Source: Rhodocyclaceae bacterium UBA2271
GTDB taxonomy: Bacteria > Pseudomonadota > Gammaproteobacteria > Burkholderiales > Rhodocyclaceae
Assembly: GCA_002347405.1 (NCBI GenBank)
Contig: DDXB01000077.1
Location: forward strand, 45,522 to 96,434
Reading direction: 5' to 3'
Length of the DNA: 50,913 nt
The first letter of the stretch is position 1; the number at the start of each line of letters is the position of its first letter. A model generated the notes under the pieces. The model was not told the DNA's origin, searched no databases, and was given only the letters and a program-made list of their open reading frames with translations. The translations under genes and the position numbers were made by a program. This document shows, piece after piece, positions 41,547 through 50,794 of the stretch.

Positions 41547-41576
41547 TCAGCACCATTTGATGCTATATTTGATTCA
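41537..41576 (+). promoter_or_regulatory. Candidate vapBC operator
   Basis: Arms TGAATCA (41537-41543) and TGATTCA (41570-41576) enclose a second inverted pair, AGCA/TGCT (41549-41564), and a possible -10, TATATT. VapBC systems usually repress their own promoters at such palindromes. Support here is by eye only. Confidence 0.4.
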
Positions 41577-41600
41577 CACCGTTATTTCCCGGAGAAGCCA

Positions 41601-41855
41601 ATGAGAACCACCGTCACCCTGGATGATGAGCTGCTTGCCGATATCGAGCAGCTCAGCGGCATCCGCGACCGCTCGCAATTGCTGCGCGAGGCCTTGCTGG
41701 AAATGCGCCATCGTCTCGCCTCGCAGCGTCTGGCATTACTCGCCGGCTCGGAACCCAACGTCGTGGCGCCATCGCGCCGCCACGCGCCGCATTTTGTTAC
41801 GGAACCGGCACCGACGCCTTATCAGGTCAAGAAGCGCTCAAAAACCGGCTCATGA
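41601..41855 (+). CDS. vapB: VapB-type antitoxin
   Basis: This 84-residue protein starts with the ribbon-helix-helix pattern MRTTVTLDDELLADIEQLSG followed by RSQLLREALLEM, as in VapB antitoxins that bind DNA and the toxin. The C-terminal part is flexible and basic, suited to wrapping the toxin. CCGGAGAAG precedes the start, and the stop overlaps the toxin gene in ATGA. Confidence 0.9.
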   Translation: MRTTVTLDDELLADIEQLSGIRDRSQLLREALLEMRHRLASQRLALLAGSEPNVVAPSRRHAPHFVTEPAPTPYQVKKRSKTGS

Positions 41856-42214
41856 GAATTCTCGCCGACACATCGGTCTGGGTGGACTACCTGCGCAGCA
41901 AGGAGGCCGCCCTTCTCGATCCGCTGAATCTGGGCGATATCGTGCTGCATGACTACGTGATCGGCGAACTCGTGCTGGGCGGCATCAGCCAGGCAAAGCT
42001 CGCCATACTCGGACAGCTGCATCGCTGCCGCTGCGCCAGCCACGACGAAGTCATGCACTTGATCGCCGAACGTCGCCTTGTCGCTCGCGGCCTGGGCTAC
42101 GTCGATAGCCACCTGCTCGCCGCCGCGTTGATCGGCCGCCTGCAACTGTGGACGTTGGACAAAAATCTGCAACAGGCCGCGAACGATTGCGGCTGCGGCC
42201 TGGCAGTGCATTGA
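41852..42214 (+). CDS. vapC: VapC-type PIN toxin
   Basis: This 120-residue PIN-domain protein has the acidic catalytic residues in ILADTSVWVDYLR, GELVLGG, GYVDSHLLAAALI and WTLDKNL. VapC toxins cut specific RNAs when freed from VapB. It overlaps vapB by four bases. Both lie inside the catabolic cluster without any mobile-element gene, and the isomerase gene begins 12 nt later. Confidence 0.92.
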   Translation: MRILADTSVWVDYLRSKEAALLDPLNLGDIVLHDYVIGELVLGGISQAKLAILGQLHRCRCASHDEVMHLIAERRLVARGLGYVDSHLLAAALIGRLQLWTLDKNLQQAANDCGCGLAVH

Positions 42215-42225
42215 GGGAATTCTGC

Positions 42226-42834
42226 ATGACTACACCAGCGCCCATCCGCTTCTACTTCGACTTCAGCTCACCCTATTCCTACTTGGCGAGCGAACGGATC
42301 GACGCACTCGCCGAACGGCATGGTCGCAGGGTGCAGTGGGGGCCGGTGCTGCTCGGCGCGATCGCCAAGGCGCTCGGCACGGTGACGTTGACCAGTCAGC
42401 CGGGGCAGGCGGAGTACAGCATCCATGACTTCGCGCGCTCGGCGCGTTTCATGGACATCCCCTATACGCATCCGGCAAACTTTCCTGTCTCCACCGTGAC
42501 GGCGGCGCGCGCCTATTACTGGCTGCACGGGCAGGACTGCGCGCTGGCGCGCCGGTTTGCGCATGAAATATTTCGCGCCTACTTCGCCGATGGCAGGAAC
42601 ATCGCCGATGCGCAGGTCGTGCTGGAGATTGCCGCAAAAGTCGGCGCTGGCGGGACGGCGGTGGAAACGGGCATGAACGATCCGGCCATTAAGGAGCGCC
42701 TGCGCGCGGAGACCGACACGGCGCTTGCCGCTGGCATCTTCGGCGTGCCATGGATCGTCGTTGACAAGGAACCGTTCTGGGGCGCCGACCGGCTGCCGCA
42801 GCTCGAACGCTGGCTGGAAAAAGGAGGATTCTGA
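42226..42834 (+). CDS. DsbA-fold 2-hydroxychromene-2-carboxylate isomerase-like
   Basis: This 202-residue protein starts at the ATG at 42226 and has the FYFDFSSPYSYLASERI start and the GVPWIVVDKEPFWGADRLPQLERWL end of the HCCA isomerase/DsbA-like family. These use glutathione on aromatic-ring intermediates or unknown substrates. The active serine would be in SSPYSY. A dispersed repeat at 42637 encodes KVGAGGTA at the surface helix near residue 140. The stop is four bases from the GTG start of liuB. Confidence 0.88.
   Translation: MTTPAPIRFYFDFSSPYSYLASERIDALAERHGRRVQWGPVLLGAIAKALGTVTLTSQPGQAEYSIHDFARSARFMDIPYTHPANFPVSTVTAARAYYWLHGQDCALARRFAHEIFRAYFADGRNIADAQVVLEIAAKVGAGGTAVETGMNDPAIKERLRAETDTALAAGIFGVPWIVVDKEPFWGADRLPQLERWLEKGGF
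42637..42660 (+). repeat. Dispersed repeat inside the isomerase gene
   Basis: A perfect 24-bp consensus copy, AAAGTCGGCGCTGGCG to GACGGCG, lies in frame and encodes KVGAGGTA. Confidence 0.88.
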
Positions 42835-44442
<1,608 letters not shown>

Positions 44443-44451
44443 ATTCAATCA

Positions 44452-44539
44452 ACCACGGAGGACACGGAGAGCACGGAGAGAAAAAACGGCAGGGGTCGAA
44501 GATATTGATCTTCTCCGTGCGCTCCGTGTCCTCCGTGGT
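44452..44539. repeat. Long inverted repeat of ACGGAGGACACGGAG type
   Basis: Arms of about 28 nt (ACCACGGAGGACACGGAG and on to GAGA; TCTCCGTGCG to the complementary end) pair with one mismatch. They enclose a 32-nt loop between liuB and liuC. A related copy begins at 50795. The liuC ribosome site GAAAGGAAA lies just past the 3' arm. Confidence 0.85.
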
Positions 44540-44551
44540 GAAAGGAAATTC

Positions 44552-45343
44552 ATGTATCAAACCATTCTTACCGAAATCGATGCCGGCGTCGGCATCGTCA
44601 CCCTCAACCGGCCCGAGCGCCACAACGCCTTCGACGACACGATGATCGCCGAACTGTCAGACGCCATGGAAGACATGGCCGCTGCGCCGGCGGTGCGGGT
44701 GGTGGTGATCTCCAGCACCGGCAAGAGCTTCTGTGCCGGCGCCGACCTCAACTGGATGCAGCGCGCGGCAGCGCACAGCTTCGACGCCAACCTGCATGAT
44801 GCCGGCGAACTGGCCGAGATGCTGCGCCGCATCGCCGACTGCCCGAAGCCGGTGATCGCCCGTGTGCAGGGCCCCGCCTACGGCGGCGGCGTCGGCCTCA
44901 TCGCCGCCTGCGACATGGCGGTGGCCACCTTCGAGTCGCGCTTCGCGCTCACCGAGGTGAAGCTTGGCCTGATCCCGGCGGTCATCAGCCCGCACGTGCT
45001 CACCGCCATCGGCGAACGCTACGCACGCCGCTACATGCTGACCGCCGAAGTCTTCTCGGCCGCCGAGGCGTATCGCATCGGCCTGCTCCACGAAATGGTC
45101 GCCGACGAAGCGGCGCTCGACGATGTCGTCGGCGAGTGGGCCGAGTTGCTGCTGAAAAACGGCCCGCAGGCGCTTACCGAATGCAAGGCGCTGATTCGCG
45201 CCATTGCCGGTCGCCCGTACGGGCTCAAGGTGATCGACTTCACGGTGGAGAGCATTGCGCGTATCCGCGTTTCGCCCGAAGGGCGGGAAGGGCTGGGCGC
45301 GTTTCTTGAGAAGCGCAAACCGAACTGGATCGAACAGGAATAG
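44552..45343 (+). CDS. liuC: Methylglutaconyl-CoA hydratase-like crotonase
   Basis: This 263-residue crotonase-family protein would hydrate 3-methylglutaconyl-CoA. The start at 44552 begins at MYQTILTEID after AAAGGAAA; the in-frame extension upstream is inverted-repeat sequence. Oxyanion-hole motifs are SFCAGADLNWM and GPAYGGGVGLIAACD, with a catalytic acid in the FALTEVKLGLIPA region. Position between the two carboxylase subunits supports the specific call. Confidence 0.92.
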   Translation: MYQTILTEIDAGVGIVTLNRPERHNAFDDTMIAELSDAMEDMAAAPAVRVVVISSTGKSFCAGADLNWMQRAAAHSFDANLHDAGELAEMLRRIADCPKPVIARVQGPAYGGGVGLIAACDMAVATFESRFALTEVKLGLIPAVISPHVLTAIGERYARRYMLTAEVFSAAEAYRIGLLHEMVADEAALDDVVGEWAELLLKNGPQALTECKALIRAIAGRPYGLKVIDFTVESIARIRVSPEGREGLGAFLEKRKPNWIEQE

Positions 45344-45346
45344 GCC

Positions 45347-47359
45347 ATGTTCAACAAAATACTTATCGCAAACCGGGGGGAGATCGCCTGCCGCGTCATC
45401 AAGACCGCGCGGCGGATGGGCATTCGCACGGTCGCCGTCTATTCCGAGGCCGATGCCGGCGCGCGCCATGTGCGGCTGGCGGACGAGGCGGTGTGCATCG
45501 GCCCGGCGGCGGCGCGCGAGTCCTATCTCGTCAGCGACAGGATCATCGCGGCGGCACAGGCGACCGGCGCGCAGGCGATCCATCCGGGTTACGGCTTCCT
45601 GTCGGAGAACGAGGAGTTCGCCGAGGCCTGCGCGGCCAACGGCATCGTCTTCATCGGCCCGCCGGTCAGCGCGATCCGGGCGATGGGCCTGAAGTCGGAG
45701 AGCAAGAAGCTCATGGAAAAGGCCGGCGTGCCGCTGACGCCCGGCTATCACGGCGACGAGCAGGCGCCGGATTTCCTCAGGCAGCAGGCCGACCGGATCG
45801 GTTATCCGGTGCTGATCAAGGCCAGTGCCGGCGGCGGCGGCAAGGGCATGCGCGTCGTTGACAGCAGTGCGGATTTTGCCGAGGCATTGCTCTCGTGTCA
45901 GCGCGAGGCGACGGCCTCTTTCGGCAACGACCATGTGCTGATTGAAAAATATTTGCAGCGGCCGCGCCACATCGAGATCCAGGTGTTCGGCGATTCGCAC
46001 GGCAATTGCGTCTATCTGTTCGAGCGTGACTGTTCGGTGCAGCGCCGCCACCAGAAGGTGCTGGAGGAAGCGCCCGCGCCGGGCATGGCGCCGGAACGGC
46101 GGAAAGCGATGGGCCAGGCTGCCGTCGACGCAGCCAAGGCAGTCAGCTATGTCGGCGCCGGCACGGTCGAGTTCATCGTGAACCATGACGGCACGTTCTA
46201 TTTCATGGAAATGAATACGCGCCTGCAGGTCGAGCATCCGGTGACCGAAATGATCACCGGCCTCGACCTCGTCGAATGGCAGCTGAAGGTGGCCGCCGGC
46301 GAGCCGCTGCCGCTCGCGCAGGAGCAACTGTCGATCAAGGGCCATGCGCTGGAGGCGCGCATCTACGCCGAAGATCCCGACAAGGGCTTTCTGCCGGCCA
46401 CCGGCCGCCTGACGCACCTCGTCCCGCCGGCCGAATCGCTCCACGTGCGCGTGGATACCGGCGTCGAGCAGGACGACGAAATTACCCCGCACTACGACCC
46501 GATGATCGCCAAGCTGATCGTCTGGGACGACAGCCGGGAACGGGCCCTGGCGCGCATGTTGCAGGCCCTGGCCGACTATCGCATCGTCGGCGTCACCAGC
46601 AACGTCGGCTTTCTGGCGCGACTGGTGGCCTGCCCCTCGTTTGCCCGCGCCGACCTCGACACCGGCCTGATCGAGCGCGAACGCGCTTTCCTGTTCCCCG
46701 ACGCTGCCGCCGCCGCGCCGCCGCGCGAGGCCTGGCTGCTCGCCGCGCTGGCCGAACTGTTGCGCGACCAGAACTATGGCGCGGCCAAGGCTGCCGCGAG
46801 CGGCGATGCGCATTCGCCCTGGCATCTGCGCGATGGCTGGCGCGCCAACGGCGCCGCGCGCCGCGAAATCCGACTGCGCGCCGGCAGCAGAGAAAAGGTG
46901 GTGACGGCGGCTTATCACGGCAGCGGTTTTTTGCTCGAATGCGAGGGCCGCAGCTCGCCCGCCGCCGGATGGCTGCAGGAGGACGGCGAGTTGCGCGCCG
47001 ACCTCGACGGCCGTCGCCTTGGCGTCACCGTCGTGGCTGCGGGAGAAAAGCGCCATGTCTTCTTCGACGGCCTGAGCTTCATCTTTGCCGCCATCGACCC
47101 GCTCTACCATGCCGGTGCGGGTGGCGGCACCGAGGGCAGCCTCACCGCGCCCATGCCGGGCAAGGTAATCGCAATACTGGCTGAACCTGGCGCGAGCGTT
47201 GAGAAAGGTGCGCCGCTCATCGTACTGGAGGCGATGAAGATGGAACACACGCTGGTGGCGCCGGTCGCCGGCACGGTGAAGGCGTTCTGTTACGCCGTTG
47301 GCGAACAGGTGACGGATGGGGCAGAATTACTGGAGTTCGAACCCGCCAAGCCGGCCTGA
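45347..47359 (+). CDS. liuD: Methylcrotonyl-CoA carboxylase, biotin subunit
   Basis: This 670-residue protein has a biotin carboxylase domain at about 1-445, an ATP-grasp core with SAGGGGKGMR and EMNTRLQVEHPVTEM, and a C-terminal biotinyl domain with EAMKMEH. The biotinylated lysine is about residue 631. It fixes bicarbonate onto biotin for the LiuB subunit. It begins 4 nt after the liuC stop and ends 18 nt before liuE. Confidence 0.96.
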   Translation: MFNKILIANRGEIACRVIKTARRMGIRTVAVYSEADAGARHVRLADEAVCIGPAAARESYLVSDRIIAAAQATGAQAIHPGYGFLSENEEFAEACAANGIVFIGPPVSAIRAMGLKSESKKLMEKAGVPLTPGYHGDEQAPDFLRQQADRIGYPVLIKASAGGGGKGMRVVDSSADFAEALLSCQREATASFGNDHVLIEKYLQRPRHIEIQVFGDSHGNCVYLFERDCSVQRRHQKVLEEAPAPGMAPERRKAMGQAAVDAAKAVSYVGAGTVEFIVNHDGTFYFMEMNTRLQVEHPVTEMITGLDLVEWQLKVAAGEPLPLAQEQLSIKGHALEARIYAEDPDKGFLPATGRLTHLVPPAESLHVRVDTGVEQDDEITPHYDPMIAKLIVWDDSRERALARMLQALADYRIVGVTSNVGFLARLVACPSFARADLDTGLIERERAFLFPDAAAAAPPREAWLLAALAELLRDQNYGAAKAAASGDAHSPWHLRDGWRANGAARREIRLRAGSREKVVTAAYHGSGFLLECEGRSSPAAGWLQEDGELRADLDGRRLGVTVVAAGEKRHVFFDGLSFIFAAIDPLYHAGAGGGTEGSLTAPMPGKVIAILAEPGASVEKGAPLIVLEAMKMEHTLVAPVAGTVKAFCYAVGEQVTDGAELLEFEPAKPA

Positions 47360-47377
47360 AACAATAGAGATCGCTGT

Positions 47378-48286
47378 ATGCCCCTGCCCAAGAAAGTCCG
47401 CATTGTCGAAGTCGGTCCGCGCGACGGCCTGCAAAATGAAAAGCAGCCGGTTGCCACCGCGACCAAGATCGAGCTGATTGGCCGTCTCGCCGACTGCGGC
47501 CTGACTTCCATCGAGGCCACCGCCTTCGTTTCGCCGAAGTGGGTGCCGCAGATGGCCGATGCCGCGGCGGTGATGGCGGGGATCGAGCGGCGCAGCGGGG
47601 TTGCCTATCCGGTGCTGGCGCCCAACCAGAAAGGCCTGGAAGCCGCACTGGCTGCCGGCGCGCAGGAAGTGGCGGTGTTTGCCGCCGCCTCCGAGGCCTT
47701 CTCGCAGAAGAACATCAACTGCACGGTCAAGGAATCGCTGGAGCGTTTCCGGCCTGTTCTGGCGATGGCGAAAGACGCCAAGCTCAAGGTGCGCGGCTAT
47801 GTTTCCTGCGTGCTTGGCTGCCCCTATCAGGGCGAGGTGACGCCTGCCGCCGTGGCCGATGTCGCCTGGGCGTTGCTGGAGATGGGCTGCAACGAGGTAT
47901 CGCTCGGCGACACCATCGGCACCGGCACGCCCGAAAAGACCAAGGCAATGATCGAACTGGTGGCGCGCCGCGTGCCGCTCAAGAAGCTCGCCGGCCATTA
48001 CCACGACACCTTCGGCATGGCGATTGCGAACATCTATGCCTCGCTGCAGATGGGTGTCAGCGTCTTCGATGCTTCCGTCGGCGGCCTCGGAGGATGTCCG
48101 TACGCCAATGGTGCTTCCGGCAATGTCGCCACCGAAGATGTGGTCTGGCTGCTGCAGGGGCTGGGCATCGACTGCGGCGTCGACCTCAACCGGCTGGTCG
48201 ACACGGCGGCGTGGATTTCCGGGCAACTGGGTCGCCCGCCGGGGTCGAAAGTTGCACAGGCCATCCTGGCCCGGCGTTCTGCGTGA
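47378..48286 (+). CDS. liuE: Hydroxymethylglutaryl-CoA lyase
   Basis: This 302-residue TIM-barrel enzyme cleaves HMG-CoA to acetyl-CoA and acetoacetate, the last step specific to leucine degradation. Metal and active-site motifs are EVGPRDGLQNEK, CVLGCPYQGEV, GHYHDTFGMA and a GGLGGCPYANGASGNVATED loop with the catalytic cysteine. The stop overlaps the GTG start of the DUF1289 gene. The acetoacetate product would need a CoA transferase that is not in this window. Confidence 0.96.
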   Translation: MPLPKKVRIVEVGPRDGLQNEKQPVATATKIELIGRLADCGLTSIEATAFVSPKWVPQMADAAAVMAGIERRSGVAYPVLAPNQKGLEAALAAGAQEVAVFAAASEAFSQKNINCTVKESLERFRPVLAMAKDAKLKVRGYVSCVLGCPYQGEVTPAAVADVAWALLEMGCNEVSLGDTIGTGTPEKTKAMIELVARRVPLKKLAGHYHDTFGMAIANIYASLQMGVSVFDASVGGLGGCPYANGASGNVATEDVVWLLQGLGIDCGVDLNRLVDTAAWISGQLGRPPGSKVAQAILARRSA

Positions 48287-48519
48287 GCGGGGAAACCGAT
48301 TACCTCTGCGTCGGCATCTGCCTGCCGGACGAGGACGAGGCCTACTGCATCGGCTGCGGCCGGCCCTGGGGAACGGACAGCGTGCCCTCTGCCGTTGTCC
48401 CGGCGGAGCGCGACGCCGTACCCGCTGCGGGGCATTCCATCCTGCCAGTCCCACGGGGATTCCCTTCGGTCACGCCGACTTTGCCCGCCGCAGATGACGA
48501 CCAGCCCTCGCCTGCCTGA
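48283..48519 (+). CDS. DUF1289 protein with repeat-derived C terminus
   Basis: This 78-residue protein starts with GTG inside the liuE stop (GTGA). The first 30 residues match DUF1289, with four cysteines in YLCVGICLPDEDEAYCIGCGRPWG, possibly an iron-sulfur or zinc site. From about residue 44 the sequence (DAVPAAGHSILPVPRGFPSV and on) is encoded by the 69-bp dispersed repeat at 48414-48482 and is unlikely to be ancestral. Its 3' end overlaps the start of the next gene. Confidence 0.7.
   Translation: MSGETDYLCVGICLPDEDEAYCIGCGRPWGTDSVPSAVVPAERDAVPAAGHSILPVPRGFPSVTPTLPAADDDQPSPA
48414..48482 (-). repeat. Dispersed repeat, 69-bp form inside the DUF1289 gene
   Basis: The minus strand starts AAAGTCGGCGTGACCGAAGG and ends GCAGCGGGTACGGCG. 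It combines the extra module of the copy at 6-54 with that of the 45-bp copies. Its length of 69 is divisible by three, so the host frame continues through it. Confidence 0.85.
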
Positions 48520-49456
48520 CAACATTCACGTCCTCGAACGTGGCTGGCTGTCGTCCAACAACATCCTGTTGTTCGATGGCGCCGCCGCCACGCTGGTCGA
48601 CAGCGGATATGTCGGCCACGCTGCCCAGACCGTCGAACTCGTAAAGTCGGCGCTGGCGGGATGGAATGCCCCGCAGCGGGTACGGCGCGAAATCTCCCAC
48701 TTGGCGCGGCTCATCAACACCCACTCCCATTCCGACCACATCGGCGGCAACGCCGCGCTGCAGCGTGCCTTCGGCTGCAAGATCCTCATTCCCGCCGGCA
48801 TCGAGGCGCATATCCGCGACTGGGACGAAGCCGCCCTGTTGCTTGCCCCCGCTGCCCAGCGCGGTGACCGTTTCCTGCACGATGGCGTGGTACGCGCCGG
48901 CGACACCCTGGTCATGGGGGGCAGCGACTGGCAGGCGCATGCCGCCCCCGGTCACGACATGGACGCACTGGTGTTTCACTGCCCTGAGTCACGACTGCTG
49001 ATCTCGGGCGATGCGCTCTGGGAAGACGGCTTCGGCGTCATTTTTGGTGAGCTGCTCGGCAATCCCGGCGCCCTGCCGGCCACGCGCCAGACCCTCGAAA
49101 TGATCGGCCGCCTGCCCATCGACACCGTCATTCCCGGCCATGGCAAGCCCTTCGGTGCCATCGATGCGGCGCTGGGGCGCGCCTTCAAGCGGCTGGCCGC
49201 CTTCGAAGCCGACCCCGCGCGCATGGCCAAAAACGCCCTCAAGGCCTGTTTCATTTTCAACCTGCTCGACCGCCAGGGCCTGCCGCGTGCCGAACTCGAA
49301 AGCTATCTTGAACAGGTGCCGCTGTTCCGCGATGTCGGCAAGCGCCTGCTCGGCATGGACACCCCGGCGCTCGCCGCCTGGCTGGTTTCCGAATTGAAGC
49401 GCGGCTGTGCGCTGGAGGAGCGCGACGGCATGCTGCTGCCGACGATGGCCGCCTGA
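48494..49456 (+). CDS. MBL-fold hydrolase
   Basis: This 320-residue protein starts at the ATG at 48494, inside the end of the DUF1289 frame. It has the metal motif NTHSHSDHIGGN, with DSG, PGHDMDA and GHGKPF for the other ligands, and a helical C-terminal extension. A 45-bp dispersed repeat at 48643 encodes KSALAGWNAPQRVRR just before the metal motif. The substrate is unknown; position after liuE suggests a link to acyl-CoA metabolism, by inference only. Confidence 0.87.
   Translation: MTTSPRLPDNIHVLERGWLSSNNILLFDGAAATLVDSGYVGHAAQTVELVKSALAGWNAPQRVRREISHLARLINTHSHSDHIGGNAALQRAFGCKILIPAGIEAHIRDWDEAALLLAPAAQRGDRFLHDGVVRAGDTLVMGGSDWQAHAAPGHDMDALVFHCPESRLLISGDALWEDGFGVIFGELLGNPGALPATRQTLEMIGRLPIDTVIPGHGKPFGAIDAALGRAFKRLAAFEADPARMAKNALKACFIFNLLDRQGLPRAELESYLEQVPLFRDVGKRLLGMDTPALAAWLVSELKRGCALEERDGMLLPTMAA
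48643..48687 (+). repeat. Dispersed repeat, 45-bp form inside the MBL gene
   Basis: AAAGTCGGCGCTGGCGGGAT runs on to GCAGCGGGTACGGCG. It is the forward equivalent of 29401-29445 and adds 15 codons in frame (KSALAGWNAPQRVRR). Confidence 0.85.
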
Positions 49457-49463
49457 TTACGGG

Positions 49464-49513
49464 ACTGCGGTAAAGTGCAGCCATTCCGGTCGCTTGCAAA
49501 GAGTTACCGCAGT
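49464..49513. other. Inverted repeat after the MBL gene
   Basis: Perfect arms ACTGCGGTAA (49464-49473) and TTACCGCAGT (49504-49513) enclose 30 nt in the 128-nt gap before the methyltransferase gene. It could be an operator or part of a terminator; no T-run is present. Confidence 0.4.
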
Positions 49514-49584
49514 TGAACTTTCGCATCAAACAACCCGCACGCCTTGCGCGTTGAGACAACCTGCCCAACAGCACAGCACAGCCA

Positions 49585-50775
49585 ATGGACAACAAACTCG
49601 AGCAGGCGCGCGAACATTTTCTTCAAGGCATCCGGCATTTCGAGGCCCATTGTTTTGCTGAAGCACGCGCATGCTTCGAGGCCTCGCTGGCCTTGGCCCC
49701 GGGGCGCGTGTCCGTCCTGGCCAACTTGGGCATCACCCATTTTCGACTGGGACACTGGGCTGACGCGATTGAGTTGTTGCAGCAGGTGACGGTTGCCGAT
49801 CCGGACTCTTCCGATGCCTGGACTTATCTGGGGCTGGCCCATGAAGCAACTGCCCAGTGGAGTGCCGCCGTTGCTTGCCTGACCCGGGCACTGGCACTGG
49901 AACCTCGACATGCTGCCTTGTGGTTGACGCTTGGCCAGTGTCAGTTGAGTCTGGGCCTTGCTGCGCCTGCCCTGCAGGCCTTTGATCGTGCGCTCGCTGC
50001 CGACCCAAATTTTGCCGCGGCATGGAGTGAGCGCGGCAGCCTGCTGCGCGAAATGAATCAGCTTAAGGAGGCAGCCAGGTGCTTTGAGAAAGCCCTTTCC
50101 CTGGGAGCAGATGCAGAATTGAACAGCTACTATCTGGCTTCCGTGCGCGGTACGGAAAGCCCGGCCTCGCCGCCTCGCAAATATGTTGAAACCCTGTTTG
50201 ATTCCTACGCCGGCGATTTCCAGGAGCACTTGGTGGAGCAATTGCAGTACCAGGCGCATGAATCATTGCTGCGTCCGCTGATCGGGGCGGGGCAGCGTTT
50301 TCCCGCCGTGCTGGATTTGGGTTGCGGCACCGGTTTGTGCGGGCGGCTCATACACCCGCTTGCCGACGCAGTTGATGGCATTGACGTTTCCAGTGTGATG
50401 CTGGAAAAAGCCCGCCAGCTTGGCGTGTACCGGAATCTGATACATGCGGATCTGGCGCCGTTTTTGGCTGAAACCGGCCTGCGCGCCGACCTGGTCCTGG
50501 CTGCGGATGTGTTTATTTACGTTGGGGAACTGACGGGCATCTTCAAATCCATACGCCGCATTCTGCAACCGGCCGGCTGCTTTGCCTTGACGCTGGAGCT
50601 GTCCTCCACCGGGCAGGATGTCCATCTGCTACCCAGCTTGCGCTATGCCCATTCGGAGGCGTATATCCGCCGCCTGGCGCAGACTCACGGATTCACGGTA
50701 AAAGACCTCTTTACTGCCCCTTTGCGTTATGACCAGTTGCAGCCGGTTCAGGGGCTGTACGTTTACTTGTATTGA
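49585..50775 (+). CDS. TPR-repeat SAM methyltransferase
   Basis: This 396-residue protein has about four or five tetratricopeptide repeats in residues 1-180 (for example AWTYLGLAHEATAQWSAAVA) and a class I methyltransferase domain after about 190. Its SAM motif is VLDLGCGTGLCG and a following acidic residue lies in DGIDVSSVML. The TPR part probably binds a protein partner. The methylated target is unknown. Base composition is slightly less GC-rich than in the liu cluster, and no operon partner is visible. Confidence 0.9.
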   Translation: MDNKLEQAREHFLQGIRHFEAHCFAEARACFEASLALAPGRVSVLANLGITHFRLGHWADAIELLQQVTVADPDSSDAWTYLGLAHEATAQWSAAVACLTRALALEPRHAALWLTLGQCQLSLGLAAPALQAFDRALAADPNFAAAWSERGSLLREMNQLKEAARCFEKALSLGADAELNSYYLASVRGTESPASPPRKYVETLFDSYAGDFQEHLVEQLQYQAHESLLRPLIGAGQRFPAVLDLGCGTGLCGRLIHPLADAVDGIDVSSVMLEKARQLGVYRNLIHADLAPFLAETGLRADLVLAADVFIYVGELTGIFKSIRRILQPAGCFALTLELSSTGQDVHLLPSLRYAHSEAYIRRLAQTHGFTVKDLFTAPLRYDQLQPVQGLYVYLY

Positions 50776-50794
50776 ACCTAAAAACCTCAGTTCG

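Noticed and set aside
44657..47248. Very long minus-strand open frame (863 codons)
   Set aside because: It is a shadow of liuC and liuD; no protein-family features are seen in its translation.
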